From: Helicobacter suis HS1
GTDB taxonomy: Bacteria > Campylobacterota > Campylobacteria > Campylobacterales > Helicobacteraceae
Direction: 5' to 3'
Assembly (NCBI RefSeq): GCF_026000295.1
Contig: NZ_AP026769.1
Coordinates: forward strand, 496,001 to 560,000
DNA: 64,000 bases
Part shown: positions 17,160 through 27,010 of the stretch, piece by piece
How the letters are laid out: every line of letters starts with the position of its first letter
How positions within the stretch are numbered: position 1 is the stretch's first letter
Program-made: the position numbers and the translations under genes
Notes under the pieces: generated by a model
The model's database searches: none
Seen by the model: only the letters and a program-made list of their open reading frames with translations
What the model was told of the DNA's origin: nothing

Positions 17160-18142
17160 TGAAAGATAGTTATATTTTAGCGGCGCTGTGTGTGGTGTTG
17201 GTTAGTTGTACTAAAGAAAAAAGTACCCAAGTGAGTACACCGGTTACACACTCTGTTTTTAGTAAGCATGAAAGTTTGCGGGCTTATGAGGACGCTAGAG
17301 ATTTTGGATCGCCCGAGCAACCCCGTCCTCATAAACATTCCTTTTTCTCTTTCTTCCACCGTCATAAAAAGAATAAAGCGCCTCAATCTGTAACTCCCTC
17401 TTCTACTAGCTTGACAGCGGGCATGCGCGATTCAGAGGCAATACAACGCGCTACGATGCGTCCTTATAGCGTGGGTGGGAAAATGTATTATCCAACTAGA
17501 GTTAATGTCGGACAGACTTTTGATGGTTATGCTAGCTGGTATGGCCCTAATTTCCATGCTAAGCGTACCAGCAATGGGGAGACCTACAATATGTACGCCC
17601 ATACAGCAGCTAATAAGACTTTACCGATGAATACTATTGTCAAGGTTACTAATAAAAATAATAATAAAAGTACAATTGTGCGCATTAATGATAGAGGTCC
17701 CTTTGTGGCTAATCGCATCATCGATCTTTCCAATGCCGCAGCTAGAGATATTGCTTTAGTTGGCAAAGGGGTTGCTCCGGTGCGTTTAGAGGTACTAGGC
17801 TTTGGAGGGCTAATTGCTAAGCAATATGAAAAATCACTTGATCAAAACAAGCAAGCTAAAGTACTCAAACAAGAATTTAAAGTAGGGGAGAGTCAAAAAA
17901 CTTATAGTGGGGGCAATTTTTCTTTACAAATGGGAGCTTTTAGAAGCCAACAAGGAGCACTCCAAGCAAAAAGGGCTTTACAAGCGAGTTTAAAAGAAAA
18001 GAGCTACACCACCCAAGTAGTGGAGGGGATTAAAAGTAATAGACCCATTTATCGCGTCTTTATTGAGGGTTTTAAAAGCCAAGATGAAGCTAATGACTAT
18101 GCTAAGACTTTGGGTAAACCTAGTATTTTGGTGCGTGAATAG
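17159..18142 (+). CDS. rlpA: RlpA-like septal lytic transglycosylase lipoprotein
   Basis: It has 327 residues. A lipoprotein signal ends at Cys17 (LVSC). A double-psi beta barrel at about 120-215 carries GYASWYGPNFHAKRTSNGE and RINDRGPF with the catalytic Asp. A SPOR domain (about 250-327) binds denuded glycan at the septum. It probably acts with MltD in daughter-cell separation. The start overlaps mltD (TAATG). Confidence 0.93.
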   Translation: MKDSYILAALCVVLVSCTKEKSTQVSTPVTHSVFSKHESLRAYEDARDFGSPEQPRPHKHSFFSFFHRHKKNKAPQSVTPSSTSLTAGMRDSEAIQRATMRPYSVGGKMYYPTRVNVGQTFDGYASWYGPNFHAKRTSNGETYNMYAHTAANKTLPMNTIVKVTNKNNNKSTIVRINDRGPFVANRIIDLSNAAARDIALVGKGVAPVRLEVLGFGGLIAKQYEKSLDQNKQAKVLKQEFKVGESQKTYSGGNFSLQMGAFRSQQGALQAKRALQASLKEKSYTTQVVEGIKSNRPIYRVFIEGFKSQDEANDYAKTLGKPSILVRE

Positions 18143-18718
18143 GTGCGCTTAAATTCTGTATGGCTATTTTTTATCGGTTTGGCCATTGCTATGGGGGGGT
18201 TGATCTTATTTTTTCTTAGACCACAAAAAGATACAATGCCCACAAGTAAAAAATTTGCCAAGATTGAACTGCATAACTTTAACGCCTTCCAAACCAACAC
18301 AACAGATACGGATTTAAGTATTAAGGGGAGTAGAGCCTTGCAATTTAGCGATCATGAAGTACTCTATGATTTTACTTTGAGTAAATTTGATCCAAAAAAC
18401 CAGATGCTTGAACATGCCAAAGGGGAGGAATTGATTCGGCATGAAAATCTCTATAATTTTCCAAAAGGTGTACTCTACACCACGAGCAACCACGAAAGTT
18501 TTTGGAGTCAGAAAGGAGTTTATGATCATAGCAAGCAAACTTTCCAGGGGCAGGGTGATTTTTTACTTAGCGCACCAGAGGGGGATTTTAGCGGCCAAAA
18601 TATTGCCTATAACCACATCACTAAAATCCTTAAAGCCCAAAGTATCCATGCCATTATCAATTTAGCCAGCGCAGAGCGATCCCAAAAAAATCCGCGCTCT
18701 CAAAGCTTTAAATTTTGA
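18143..18718 (+). CDS. lptC: LptC-like LPS-transport protein
   Basis: It has 191 residues starting with GTG immediately after the rlpA TAG. One N-terminal membrane anchor (residues 6-25) is followed by a periplasmic beta-rich domain. It is in the position of the H. pylori LptC-like gene and directly precedes an LptA-like gene, so a role bridging the inner-membrane LptBFG complex and LptA is likely. Sequence similarity to LptC is weak, as usual; the call rests on order, topology and length. Confidence 0.7.
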   Translation: MRLNSVWLFFIGLAIAMGGLILFFLRPQKDTMPTSKKFAKIELHNFNAFQTNTTDTDLSIKGSRALQFSDHEVLYDFTLSKFDPKNQMLEHAKGEELIRHENLYNFPKGVLYTTSNHESFWSQKGVYDHSKQTFQGQGDFLLSAPEGDFSGQNIAYNHITKILKAQSIHAIINLASAERSQKNPRSQSFKF

Positions 18719-19239
18719 AAAGATTATTGTGTTATATATTGCTTGTGGGGTTAGTTTCTGCTTTGCCTATTAAAGAAACTTTAGAGGTAACCGCTGATAA
18801 ATTTTTAGCCAATGATTTAAAGAAGATCACCATTATTGAAGGGCATGTACACATCAAAAAGGGTAAAGATACGCTTATAGCTAATAAAGTGATTATTTAC
18901 ACCAATGAAAAGCGCCAACCCACCCGATACGAGGCTTTTGGAGATGTTAAATTCCATTTGTTTACTCAAGATGGGCGAGAAGTTGAGGGGCACTCTGACC
19001 GGTTGATTTATAACGCCCTCAAACAAGAATACCGTCTCTTACAAAATGCGGTGGTTAATGAAATAGGTAAAGTCAACTCCGTTAAGGGCGAGGAAATTAT
19101 CTTAAGCAAAGAACATGGCTATGCAAATGTTTTAGGGGGCAAGGATAAACCGGCTAGATTTGTCTTTGATATGGGTGATATGGAGGAAACACAAAAGAAA
19201 CAGAAGGCTAAAAAGGCTAAGCAAAAACATGCCCATTAA
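18715..19239 (+). CDS. lptA: LptA-like periplasmic LPS-bridge protein
   Basis: It has 174 residues beginning with TTG that overlaps the lptC stop (TTGA). A signal peptide (to about residue 16) is followed by OstA/LptA-type repeats: LEVTADKFLANDLKKITIIEGHV, ANKVIIYTNE, EGHSDRLIYNA. The tail is Lys-rich. LptA oligomers carry lipopolysaccharide across the periplasm. Confidence 0.82.
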   Translation: MKRLLCYILLVGLVSALPIKETLEVTADKFLANDLKKITIIEGHVHIKKGKDTLIANKVIIYTNEKRQPTRYEAFGDVKFHLFTQDGREVEGHSDRLIYNALKQEYRLLQNAVVNEIGKVNSVKGEEIILSKEHGYANVLGGKDKPARFVFDMGDMEETQKKQKAKKAKQKHAH

Positions 19240-19843
19240 AGTTTTAAAAACCCACTTTGTGCGATCTAGTACGCGTCTGCAAGATTGCCCGCCAGCTAAC
19301 ATGGCTGAAGTGGCGTTTTTAGGCCGTAGCAATGTTGGCAAAAGTACTTTTATTAACCAGCTTTTAGAGTGCAAGATTGCTAAAAGTTCAACCACACCGG
19401 GTAAGACCAAAACGGCTAATTTCTTCACCACCACTTGGCAATTAGAACAAGAGGTGGTTAAATTTGGTTGTGTGGATTTGCCCGGATTTGGGTATGCCAA
19501 AGTCTCTAAAAGTTTAAAACAAGAATGGGGAGGGTTTTTATACACTCTTTTAAAGCAACGGGTGAGTATCAAATTATTTTTACACCTCATAGACTCCAGA
19601 CACCCTAATTTAGAAATAGATGCAGCGTTGCAACAATTCTTAAAGAGTGTGATCAAACCCGATCAACAGATCATGTGTGTTTATACCAAGTTTGACAAAT
19701 TAAATAGCCACGATCAACATGCCCTTTATTATAAAACCCCACACTTGCTTGTCAGCACTCTAAAAATAGCAACCTTGCCCCCTAAATTTGGATCGTTAAA
19801 GGGTATCCAACAAAGAGTGATTCATGCTTTGTTAGGTTTATGA
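19229..19843 (+). CDS. engB: Ribosome-biogenesis GTPase EngB/YsxC
   Basis: It has 204 residues from ATG 19229, overlapping lptA by 11 bp. A longer in-frame start at 19160 would overlap by 80 bp and lacks homology. G1 GRSNVGKST, G3 DLPGFG, G4 TKFD and the TTPGKT switch I are visible. EngB assists 50S subunit assembly. Confidence 0.94.
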   Translation: MPIKVLKTHFVRSSTRLQDCPPANMAEVAFLGRSNVGKSTFINQLLECKIAKSSTTPGKTKTANFFTTTWQLEQEVVKFGCVDLPGFGYAKVSKSLKQEWGGFLYTLLKQRVSIKLFLHLIDSRHPNLEIDAALQQFLKSVIKPDQQIMCVYTKFDKLNSHDQHALYYKTPHLLVSTLKIATLPPKFGSLKGIQQRVIHALLGL

Positions 19844-20274
19844 TGCAAGCGCTCCCCTATTCTATTTATGGCCTGTGTTTTTATCTTTATAGCAACCTGT
19901 GTAGCCTCTATCCTACCATGCCCCCCTTGATTGGATTTTTATTTATCCTCTATAAAACGCGAGAAACTAAAGAACATCAAGATCGCTATGTAGTGTGGAT
20001 TTTTATCTGTCTTTTGCTTTTAGAGGCTATCCATCAAGAACCTCTAGGGTTTTTAATTTTACTTTTTATCCTCTATGAAGAATTAGCAATCAAGCGCCTC
20101 CTGAGTGTTTTACAAGAACATATTTTATGGGATGCTTTCCACATTCTAGCTATTTATGTACTCTACTTCACCTTGCTTTCTTCTTTGCATAATACTCCCT
20201 TAAAGATGTGGGATTATCTCCTCTTTTGTAGCATTGTAGAATTTGTCCTATGGAGAATTTATGCAAAGTCTTAG
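19840..20274 (+). CDS. Small polytopic membrane protein, unidentified
   Basis: It has 144 residues with four to five hydrophobic segments (about 5-35, 47-75, 78-95, 105-140) and few polar stretches. It overlaps engB by 4 bp (ATGA) and pbp2 by 14 bp. A membrane protein in this slot is also present in H. pylori, as I recall. The position before PBP2 suggests a link to cell elongation, but this is only context. Confidence 0.65.
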   Translation: MMQALPYSIYGLCFYLYSNLCSLYPTMPPLIGFLFILYKTRETKEHQDRYVVWIFICLLLLEAIHQEPLGFLILLFILYEELAIKRLLSVLQEHILWDAFHILAIYVLYFTLLSSLHNTPLKMWDYLLFCSIVEFVLWRIYAKS

Positions 20275-22033
20275 ACACCGCTTGACTTTGGGCTTTTTAG
20301 CCTTTGTGTGGGCGGTGCTTTTATTGCGTATTTTTATCTTAACCATTAAAACCAATGATTACTTTGAACAGCTTGCTTTGCGCAACATGACTAAAAAAGA
20401 AATTTTAGTCCCCACACGCGGGCTTATCATGGATAGACGCCACGAATTACTCGCCATTAATGAATTAGGTTTTAGTATTTCTCTAGCCCCTTCTCTTAAA
20501 AAAGACGCATTACAAACCCAATTAGAATTTTTACAACACTATTTCCCTACTCTAGATATTCAAGATGCCCTAGAAAATTACCAGCGCCAAAATTCTTTTT
20601 ATAACCATAATACAATCCCTATTTTAGACTTTGTCCCCTATGATAAGATGCAAACCCTCTACCCTAAACTTTTATTAAACCCCCAAATTTATATCACAGC
20701 AACTAACAAACGCCATTATCCTAACAACACCCTAGCCTCCCATGTCATTGGCTATTTAGGAGCAGCCGATAGCAAAGATTTACAAAGCGATCCAAAAAGC
20801 CAATACACCCACACCATAGGCAAAACAGGCTTAGAAAAGCAATATAACGATCTTTTACAAGGTGAAATGGGTTATAAGCTTGTAAGTGTCAATGCGCTTA
20901 ACCAAGAATTAGAAGTGTTAAAAAAACAAGAACCCAAGACGAATAATAATTTAATTCTAAGTTTAGATAAACGCTTGCAACAACGCGCCGATGCGCTTTT
21001 TGTAGATAAACGAGGGGCGTTAGTGGTGATGGATATACATACTGGAGAGATTTTAGCCGCCGGTAGTTATCCTGAATATAACCTCAATGAATTTATCGGG
21101 GGCATTAGTGTGGCTAATTGGAAGAATCTACAAGAGGATATTTACAACCCTTTATTAAATCGTTTTACCAATGGGCTTTATCCGCCCGGATCGGTGGTAA
21201 AAATGGGTTCGGCTTTAAGTTTTTTAGAATACCTCCCTATCACCGAAAAAACGCAAATCCCCACCCCCGCTTATATTGAAGTGGGCAAACGCAAGTTTAG
21301 AGACTGGAAACCCGGAGGGCATGGAGAGAGTGATTTATACAAGGCCATTAAAGAATCTGTAGATGTTTATTTTTATAAGTTTGCTTTAGATATTTCTATT
21401 GAAAACCTAGCTAAAACCTTAAGACAAATGGGATTTGGGAAAAAAACAGGGATAGATTTACCCAATGAATTTGTCGGAATCTTGCCCGATCCTAGCTGGA
21501 AAATGAAACGATTTGGAGATGTATGGAACACTGGCGATACTTTAATCACCTCTATAGGTCAGGGTTCTTTTTTAGCCACCCCTATACAAGTGGCTAATTA
21601 CACCGCCTTAATTGCCTCAGGCAAGCTCCCCACCCCCCACTTTTTTCTAAAAGGCCAATTCCCTGTTAGAGATGTGCTCAATAGTTTCCAAAAATCTAAA
21701 CTAAGTGCTTTGCGTCAGGGCATGTATGAGGCTTGTAGCACACAAGGGGGGACGGCATATTACAGCACGCGAGGGGTTAAGGTGGCTTTGGCTTGTAAGA
21801 CGGGTACGGCTCAGGTCGTAGAAATTGATCAAAGCACTAAAACCCGTATTAAAGAACAAGATATGGAGTATTTACACCGCTCCCATGCTTGGATCACCGC
21901 CTTTTTACCTTATAAAAAGCCCAAATATGTGATCACCATTTTAGTTGAACATGGAGGCGGGGGGAGCAAAAACGGGTTTATTCTTAAAGAAATGGCCAAT
22001 GCTTTAGTAGAATTAGGCTATATCAAACCCTAA
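20261..22033 (+). CDS. mrdA: Penicillin-binding protein 2 (elongasome transpeptidase)
   Basis: It has 590 residues from ATG 20261 with GGAG 5 bp upstream; an in-frame ATG at 20243 adds 6 residues. It has one membrane anchor (8-30), a dimerisation domain and a transpeptidase domain with SVVK (in PPGSVVKMG), SVDVYFY and KTGTAQV. PBP2 cross-links peptidoglycan during lateral growth and, with RodA/MreC, sets helical rod shape. Confidence 0.94.
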   Translation: MQSLRHRLTLGFLAFVWAVLLLRIFILTIKTNDYFEQLALRNMTKKEILVPTRGLIMDRRHELLAINELGFSISLAPSLKKDALQTQLEFLQHYFPTLDIQDALENYQRQNSFYNHNTIPILDFVPYDKMQTLYPKLLLNPQIYITATNKRHYPNNTLASHVIGYLGAADSKDLQSDPKSQYTHTIGKTGLEKQYNDLLQGEMGYKLVSVNALNQELEVLKKQEPKTNNNLILSLDKRLQQRADALFVDKRGALVVMDIHTGEILAAGSYPEYNLNEFIGGISVANWKNLQEDIYNPLLNRFTNGLYPPGSVVKMGSALSFLEYLPITEKTQIPTPAYIEVGKRKFRDWKPGGHGESDLYKAIKESVDVYFYKFALDISIENLAKTLRQMGFGKKTGIDLPNEFVGILPDPSWKMKRFGDVWNTGDTLITSIGQGSFLATPIQVANYTALIASGKLPTPHFFLKGQFPVRDVLNSFQKSKLSALRQGMYEACSTQGGTAYYSTRGVKVALACKTGTAQVVEIDQSTKTRIKEQDMEYLHRSHAWITAFLPYKKPKYVITILVEHGGGGSKNGFILKEMANALVELGYIKP

Positions 22034-22644
22034 ACATATTCTAAAATTTCGCGTAAATCTGTTGTTTGCGCCACGATCTTAGCCGCTTTTTTAACAATTT
22101 CTTTAGCATTAAAGGCAATACTCACATCAGCTAAGGCAAACATGCCAATATCATTAGCCCCGTCTCCGACAACTAAAGTCTGCTTAACCCCCAAAAGCCC
22201 TTGCAAACTTTGTAAAAGCTCAAATTTAGAATCCCCGCGCATCATCGGGCCACTTACTTGCCCGTTTAACACCCCTTTTTCTACATGTAAAGTGTTGCTA
22301 AAATCCCCGTCTAATTTTAACTTCTCTTTAAAAAATGAGGTGGCTAATGTAAAACCCCCACTAAAACACACCACCTTATAACCCCGTGCCTGCAAACCTA
22401 ATACCACTTCATAAGCCCCCTGTTGTAAAGGCAGGTTTTCACAAATATTTTTAGCTTCTTTAAAATCCATGCCTTTTAAACACGCCACCCGGTGCATTAA
22501 ACTTTCATAAAAATCCATTTTCCCCTCCATAGCTTTTTGCGTGATTTCTTTAATTTCTGCATCTGCCTTGTAAGCTTGAGCCAAAACCTCTAAAGTCTCA
22601 GCTTTAATTAAAGTTGAATCAAAATCAAATACCGCTAGTTTCAT
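22030..22644 (-). CDS. serB: Phosphoserine phosphatase
   Basis: A 204-residue HAD-family enzyme: nucleophile motif DFDSTLI at 6-12, SGGF motif II, and VGDGANDIGM with the metal-binding Asp. It removes phosphate from L-phosphoserine in the last step of serine synthesis. It is convergent with mrdA (4-bp overlap) and follows hypF by 8 bp. Confidence 0.94.
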   Translation of the reverse strand: MKLAVFDFDSTLIKAETLEVLAQAYKADAEIKEITQKAMEGKMDFYESLMHRVACLKGMDFKEAKNICENLPLQQGAYEVVLGLQARGYKVVCFSGGFTLATSFFKEKLKLDGDFSNTLHVEKGVLNGQVSGPMMRGDSKFELLQSLQGLLGVKQTLVVGDGANDIGMFALADVSIAFNAKEIVKKAAKIVAQTTDLREILEYV

Positions 22645-22652
22645 GGTGCTCC

Positions 22653-24866
22653 TTAAAACTTTAAATTAGCCAGAAAATGCACCTGCCCAAAGGCTAGACC
22701 TGCATCGCTACAGGGTAGAAGTTTAGGCAGAAAAAAGGGGTGGTTTTTAAATAAATCTGTAATGCACTCGCATAAAAGACGGTTTAAAAACACCCCACCC
22801 CCAAAGAGTATGGGCAGGTTATAAGACTGCGCTAGATTAAAAGTAATATGGGCTAGGGTGTTATGGAATTTTCTAGCCACTAGGGCATATTTTTTTTGTA
22901 AAATCTCGGCTTGCATTTCCTCTAACATGGAGGCATAAAGGATTTTTTGATCGTGGATTTTAAAAGAATAATGCGCATTGCTTGACACACTTCTTGCCAA
23001 ACTCTCTAATTGCATCGCCACTTGGCCTTCATAGGTATTAAACGCGCCCACACCACAAAAAGCAGCAATAACATCAAAAAGGCGGCCTAAAGAGGTGGTA
23101 GAACACACTTGAATTTGTTTATCTAGCATATTTTGAAGAGTGAGAGCATGGGGAATTTTAAGGTACTCTAATAGATCTGTTAAATGGTATTGATAAGCTA
23201 AAGCATAGCCTAGTACTTTAGAATCTTTAATGAGTTGCTCTGATTGAGGGATTAAAAAACTCTTTAAAGATAAAATCCGCTCTATTTGCCAAGACCCTTT
23301 AAAACATGCCTTAAAAACCTCACAGCCCCATAATTCTTGATTTTCCCCAAGCCCAAATCCATCGGCAATAAAACCTAAAAGCTCCATGCCTTCTTTAAGG
23401 CTATGTTCTAGTTCCCATTCTCCTAATAGCGCGTGAAAATGGGCTCTATGGTGCTGGATAGGCATTAATTTAGCTTTATTGAAAGCCATTTCTTGCCCAA
23501 TTTGGCTAGAAATATATCTAGGGTGTTTATCTATGCCAATACTTTCAGGTTGCCCGTATAATTTGGTGTAAAAATCTAGTGTGTTTTTATAATGCTCAAT
23601 ACTAGATACACTTTCTAAAGAGCCTAAATCGGGTATTATCAAAGCTTTATCTTGGTGTGCAAAACATAAACTGGCTTTATGGTGTGCTCCCATGCCAACT
23701 AAAAAAGATTTAGCTTTCATGTCTAAATAAAGAGGAGCTAGGCCTCTGCCTAAACGCACAATCCCCATTTGTTGCCCCACACAGCGCACCACGCTATCAT
23801 CAATGCCATGTATAATAGGGCGGTTGTGATCTAAAATATATTTTAAGGGTAATTTATCTTGCAGACTTTTTAAATCTGTAATAATGGGCTCTCCTTTTAG
23901 ATTTGCGCTAGTAAAAACTAGCGATCCACAAGCACGCGTTAGTAGATAATGCAGCCCGCTATAAGGCAAAATCACCCCCAAGCTATCTAAATTAAGCGCT
24001 AGATGATCAAAGTGGTTATTTTTCTTAAGAGCTAGCACAATAGGGGCTATTACTGAGCTGAGAGCCTCACGCTCTAAAGAGTTTAAATACACAACTTCTA
24101 AGGCTTTTTCTAAAGAGGGTAACATCATCGCTAGAGGTTTAAACGGCCGTGCCTTGATTGTACGGATAGTTTGCACAGCCCTTTTATTCTCTGCTTGACA
24201 CACAAGAGCAAAACCCCCAATGCCTTTTAAACCCACCACTTCCCCGTCTAAAATAGCCTCAATAGCTTTCTCTAGGGGGTTTTTTATGTGTCTGCCTTTG
24301 GGATCATAAAAAGTTAAAGAAATAGGGCAATGCGGGCAAGAGAGGCTTTGGGTAAAAAAGCGGCGGCTTTGTGGGTTATGATAATCTTGTGTACAGTCTT
24401 GACAAAAGGGGAAGTTTTGCATGGAAGTATGGGCGCGATCATAGGGCAAAGTATAAAGTAAACTAAATCTAGGCCCACAATGCGCACAGGCAACAAAGGG
24501 ATAGTTAAAAAAACGGCTGGAGGGGTCATTAAAATCTTTTAAACACGCCTCACAAATGGCTAAATCTAAAGGTAAAGTATCTTGCAAGCTTAGGTGTGGG
24601 GATAGACTAGGGGCGATGGTAAAATCTTGTGTTTTTAGGGGGGGGTGGCTGTGGTGTTCTAGGTGGCTGATATAAGCTTTATGGGGTAATTGGGTTTTTA
24701 AAGCCTGTAAAAAGGCAGGTAGTAGCGCCTCCTCTAGCACCACCTCCACCCGTCCGCCTATATTGCGTACAAAACCATGCGCGCCTAATTCTTTAGCTAA
24801 TTTATAAACAAAGGGCCTAAAACCCACCCCTTGTACGCGTCCACTAATAATAATTCTTACATGCAT
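22653..24866 (-). CDS. hypF: Carbamoyltransferase HypF (hydrogenase maturation)
   Basis: It has 737 residues. Order: acylphosphatase domain (1-90; GRVQGVGFRPF), two zinc-finger motifs (CEACL...CAHCG, CQDCT...CPHC, about 105-175), a YrdC-like domain (about 190-370) and a Kae1-like carbamoyltransferase domain (PIQHHRAHFHALL near 470). It makes the thiocarboxamide on HypE that becomes the cyanide ligands of [NiFe]-hydrogenase. It starts 0 bp after aguA (TGAATG). Confidence 0.95.
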   Translation of the reverse strand: MHVRIIISGRVQGVGFRPFVYKLAKELGAHGFVRNIGGRVEVVLEEALLPAFLQALKTQLPHKAYISHLEHHSHPPLKTQDFTIAPSLSPHLSLQDTLPLDLAICEACLKDFNDPSSRFFNYPFVACAHCGPRFSLLYTLPYDRAHTSMQNFPFCQDCTQDYHNPQSRRFFTQSLSCPHCPISLTFYDPKGRHIKNPLEKAIEAILDGEVVGLKGIGGFALVCQAENKRAVQTIRTIKARPFKPLAMMLPSLEKALEVVYLNSLEREALSSVIAPIVLALKKNNHFDHLALNLDSLGVILPYSGLHYLLTRACGSLVFTSANLKGEPIITDLKSLQDKLPLKYILDHNRPIIHGIDDSVVRCVGQQMGIVRLGRGLAPLYLDMKAKSFLVGMGAHHKASLCFAHQDKALIIPDLGSLESVSSIEHYKNTLDFYTKLYGQPESIGIDKHPRYISSQIGQEMAFNKAKLMPIQHHRAHFHALLGEWELEHSLKEGMELLGFIADGFGLGENQELWGCEVFKACFKGSWQIERILSLKSFLIPQSEQLIKDSKVLGYALAYQYHLTDLLEYLKIPHALTLQNMLDKQIQVCSTTSLGRLFDVIAAFCGVGAFNTYEGQVAMQLESLARSVSSNAHYSFKIHDQKILYASMLEEMQAEILQKKYALVARKFHNTLAHITFNLAQSYNLPILFGGGVFLNRLLCECITDLFKNHPFFLPKLLPCSDAGLAFGQVHFLANLKF

Positions 24867-25880
24867 TCAATAAAGTTGCATCGTCGCGCAGTGTAAACTC
24901 CCATGTTCTCTAATCAAGATAGAACAATCAATGCCCACTACTTCTAATTGGGTGAATTTCTCTAAAATTTTGATAGCAATTTCATCGGCTGGATCGCCAT
25001 AGGTGGGGACAAACAACACCCGTTGCCCCCCGCTATTGGCAAATAAAAAATTAGCATAGGTAGCAGGTAGGCGTTTTTCTTGGTAGTATTTAGGGCTTGG
25101 CAGGGGCAAGGGGATTAAACGATAAGATCGCCCCTCAAGAGTTTTAAATGTTTTTAATTGTTGCTCCATTTGTTTTAAAGGCTGGTAATGTGAATCGCTA
25201 GTATCATTACAAACAACATAGGCAATTGTTTGTGGGTCTAAAAAGCGCGCGAGAGTATCAATATGCCCATCTGTATCATCACCTTCTAAAGGCGGCGTAT
25301 CTAGCCATAAAATGCGCTCTAAACCTAGTTCTTGTTTAAGAATTGCGCTTAATTTATTAGCCTCCATATTGGGGTTGCGATTTGAATCTAGTAAACATGC
25401 TGAATTAACAAGCAAAGTCCCCGCTCCATCGCTTTCTACTCCCCCTCCCTCTAAAACTAAATTTACATGGCGTAAAGGGTGTTTTAATAACCCTTTTTGG
25501 GCTAATTTTGCGCTCATAGCATTATCTAAATTGGCTGGATACTTCCCCCCCCACCCATTAAAGATAAAATCTAAATAAAGTAAAACCCCATTAGTTTCTA
25601 CACATAGAGGCCCAAAATCGCGTACCCATGTGTCGTTGTATTCAGCTAAAACAATTTGTACCTGCCCTAGACGCGCTAGGCGATCTTGAGTCTGTGCGTC
25701 ATTGGGGTGTACGCAAACTAAAACCTGTTGGTATCTAGAAAGCGTACAAATGCAGTTATAAAAACTATTCTGTGCTTGCTCTAAATACGCCCCCCAATCA
25801 CTAGCCACATGGGGAAAGGCAATTAAAATCGCGCTTTGCTCCTCCCACTCAGCCTTAAATCGCTTCACCTCAACCTCCAA
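24867..25880 (-). CDS. aguA: Agmatine deiminase
   Basis: A 337-residue member of the guanidino-group-modifying superfamily. EWEEQSAILIAFPH at the start, NDTWVRDFGP, the EGGGVESDG motif, GDDTDGHIDT with the catalytic His, and the nucleophile Cys in GSLHCATMQ are all visible. It converts agmatine to N-carbamoylputrescine and ammonia. In a gastric host this may contribute to polyamine supply and acid tolerance (inference). Confidence 0.94.
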   Translation of the reverse strand: MEVEVKRFKAEWEEQSAILIAFPHVASDWGAYLEQAQNSFYNCICTLSRYQQVLVCVHPNDAQTQDRLARLGQVQIVLAEYNDTWVRDFGPLCVETNGVLLYLDFIFNGWGGKYPANLDNAMSAKLAQKGLLKHPLRHVNLVLEGGGVESDGAGTLLVNSACLLDSNRNPNMEANKLSAILKQELGLERILWLDTPPLEGDDTDGHIDTLARFLDPQTIAYVVCNDTSDSHYQPLKQMEQQLKTFKTLEGRSYRLIPLPLPSPKYYQEKRLPATYANFLFANSGGQRVLFVPTYGDPADEIAIKILEKFTQLEVVGIDCSILIREHGSLHCATMQLY

Positions 25881-25918
25881 AAAACTTTTATCTGCTATTA
25901 TATCTTAGTGGAGAGTGA

Positions 25919-26959
25919 ATGGTTTTAAGCATTGAAAGCAGTTGTGATGATTCTTCTTTGGCTTTAACTTGTCTACAAAGTAGCCAACTTTTATGGCATG
26001 CTAAAATCTCTCAAGAGAGCGCGCATAGCCCTTATGGAGGCGTTGTACCTGAACTAGCCTCGCGCTTGCATGCAACCAATTTACCCATACTCTTAGAAAA
26101 AGCAAAATCTTTTTTAGATCAAAAAGGGCATTCTTTTAGCGATCTTAAAACTATCGGGGTAAGCACTTGCCCGGGGCTTAGCATCACGCTTTTAGAAGGG
26201 CTGATGATGGCTAAAACTTTAGCGCTAGGGTTACAAATCCCCCTTATTAGTGTTGATCACCTCAAAGGGCATTTGTATTCACTCTTTATTAATAACCCCA
26301 AAGCGCAGTTTCCTTTAAGCGCGCTACTTGTCTCTGGAGGGCATACTTTACTCTTAGAATGTAACAGCCACACGGATATAACAATCATCGCTAAAAGCCT
26401 AGATGATAGTTTAGGCGAAAGTTTTGATAAGGTTTCTAAAATGCTAGGTCTTGGCTATCCCGGAGGCCCTATTGTTGAAAACTTAGCACAATCTTGTTTG
26501 GATAGCGATGCCTTAAATTTTCCGCTTCCTCTCAAGCACAATAATAATCTAGCCTTTAGTTTTTCGGGTTTAAAAAATGCTGTGCGTTTAGCTATTTTGG
26601 AGCAAAAAGAGCAAGGGGAGCTTTCAGAAGTGTTTAAAACGCGGGTGTGTGCGGGTTTTCAAAAAATAGCATGCGCGCATTTACTGCGGGTTTTAAGAAA
26701 CTACTTTAGCAAAAAAGAGATTTGTAATTTTGGTCTAGTAGGCGGTGTGAGCGCGAATTTATTTATCCGTAGAGCCATTGAAGCACTTTGTCAAGAGTTT
26801 CAGATTCAATTATGGCTTGCTCCTTTGGAGTTTTGTAGCGACAATGCGGCCATGATTGGGCGCTGCTGTGTACAGAGTTTTAAACACCAAGAATTTGCGT
26901 CTCTGCAAAGTTTAGACATTTGCCCGCATACTTCTTTGCCTTATGTGGGCCAAACATAG
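25919..26959 (+). CDS. tsaD: tRNA threonylcarbamoyladenosine synthase subunit TsaD
   Basis: A 346-residue ASKHA-fold protein starting VLSIESSCDDSS. Metal ligands are in VDHLKGHL and FCSDNAAMIG, and SGGHT is present. With TsaB, TsaC and TsaE it forms t6A37 in ANN-decoding tRNAs; it is essential in most bacteria. GTGGAGAG precedes the ATG. It is divergent from aguA over 38 bp. Confidence 0.95.
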   Translation: MVLSIESSCDDSSLALTCLQSSQLLWHAKISQESAHSPYGGVVPELASRLHATNLPILLEKAKSFLDQKGHSFSDLKTIGVSTCPGLSITLLEGLMMAKTLALGLQIPLISVDHLKGHLYSLFINNPKAQFPLSALLVSGGHTLLLECNSHTDITIIAKSLDDSLGESFDKVSKMLGLGYPGGPIVENLAQSCLDSDALNFPLPLKHNNNLAFSFSGLKNAVRLAILEQKEQGELSEVFKTRVCAGFQKIACAHLLRVLRNYFSKKEICNFGLVGGVSANLFIRRAIEALCQEFQIQLWLAPLEFCSDNAAMIGRCCVQSFKHQEFASLQSLDICPHTSLPYVGQT

Positions 26960-26967
26960 TTGTAATT

Positions 26968-26982
26968 TTGCTATCATAGCAA
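26968..26982. promoter_or_regulatory. 15-bp palindrome ahead of the chemoreceptor gene
   Basis: TTGCTATCATAGCAA is a perfect 7+1+7 inverted repeat 28 bp before the receptor start. Its centre contains TATCAT, a plausible -10 hexamer, so a regulator bound here could block transcription. No regulator gene adjoins. Confidence 0.45.
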
Positions 26983-27010
26983 CTTGTATTGCTTACAATA
27001 GGAGGTGCTT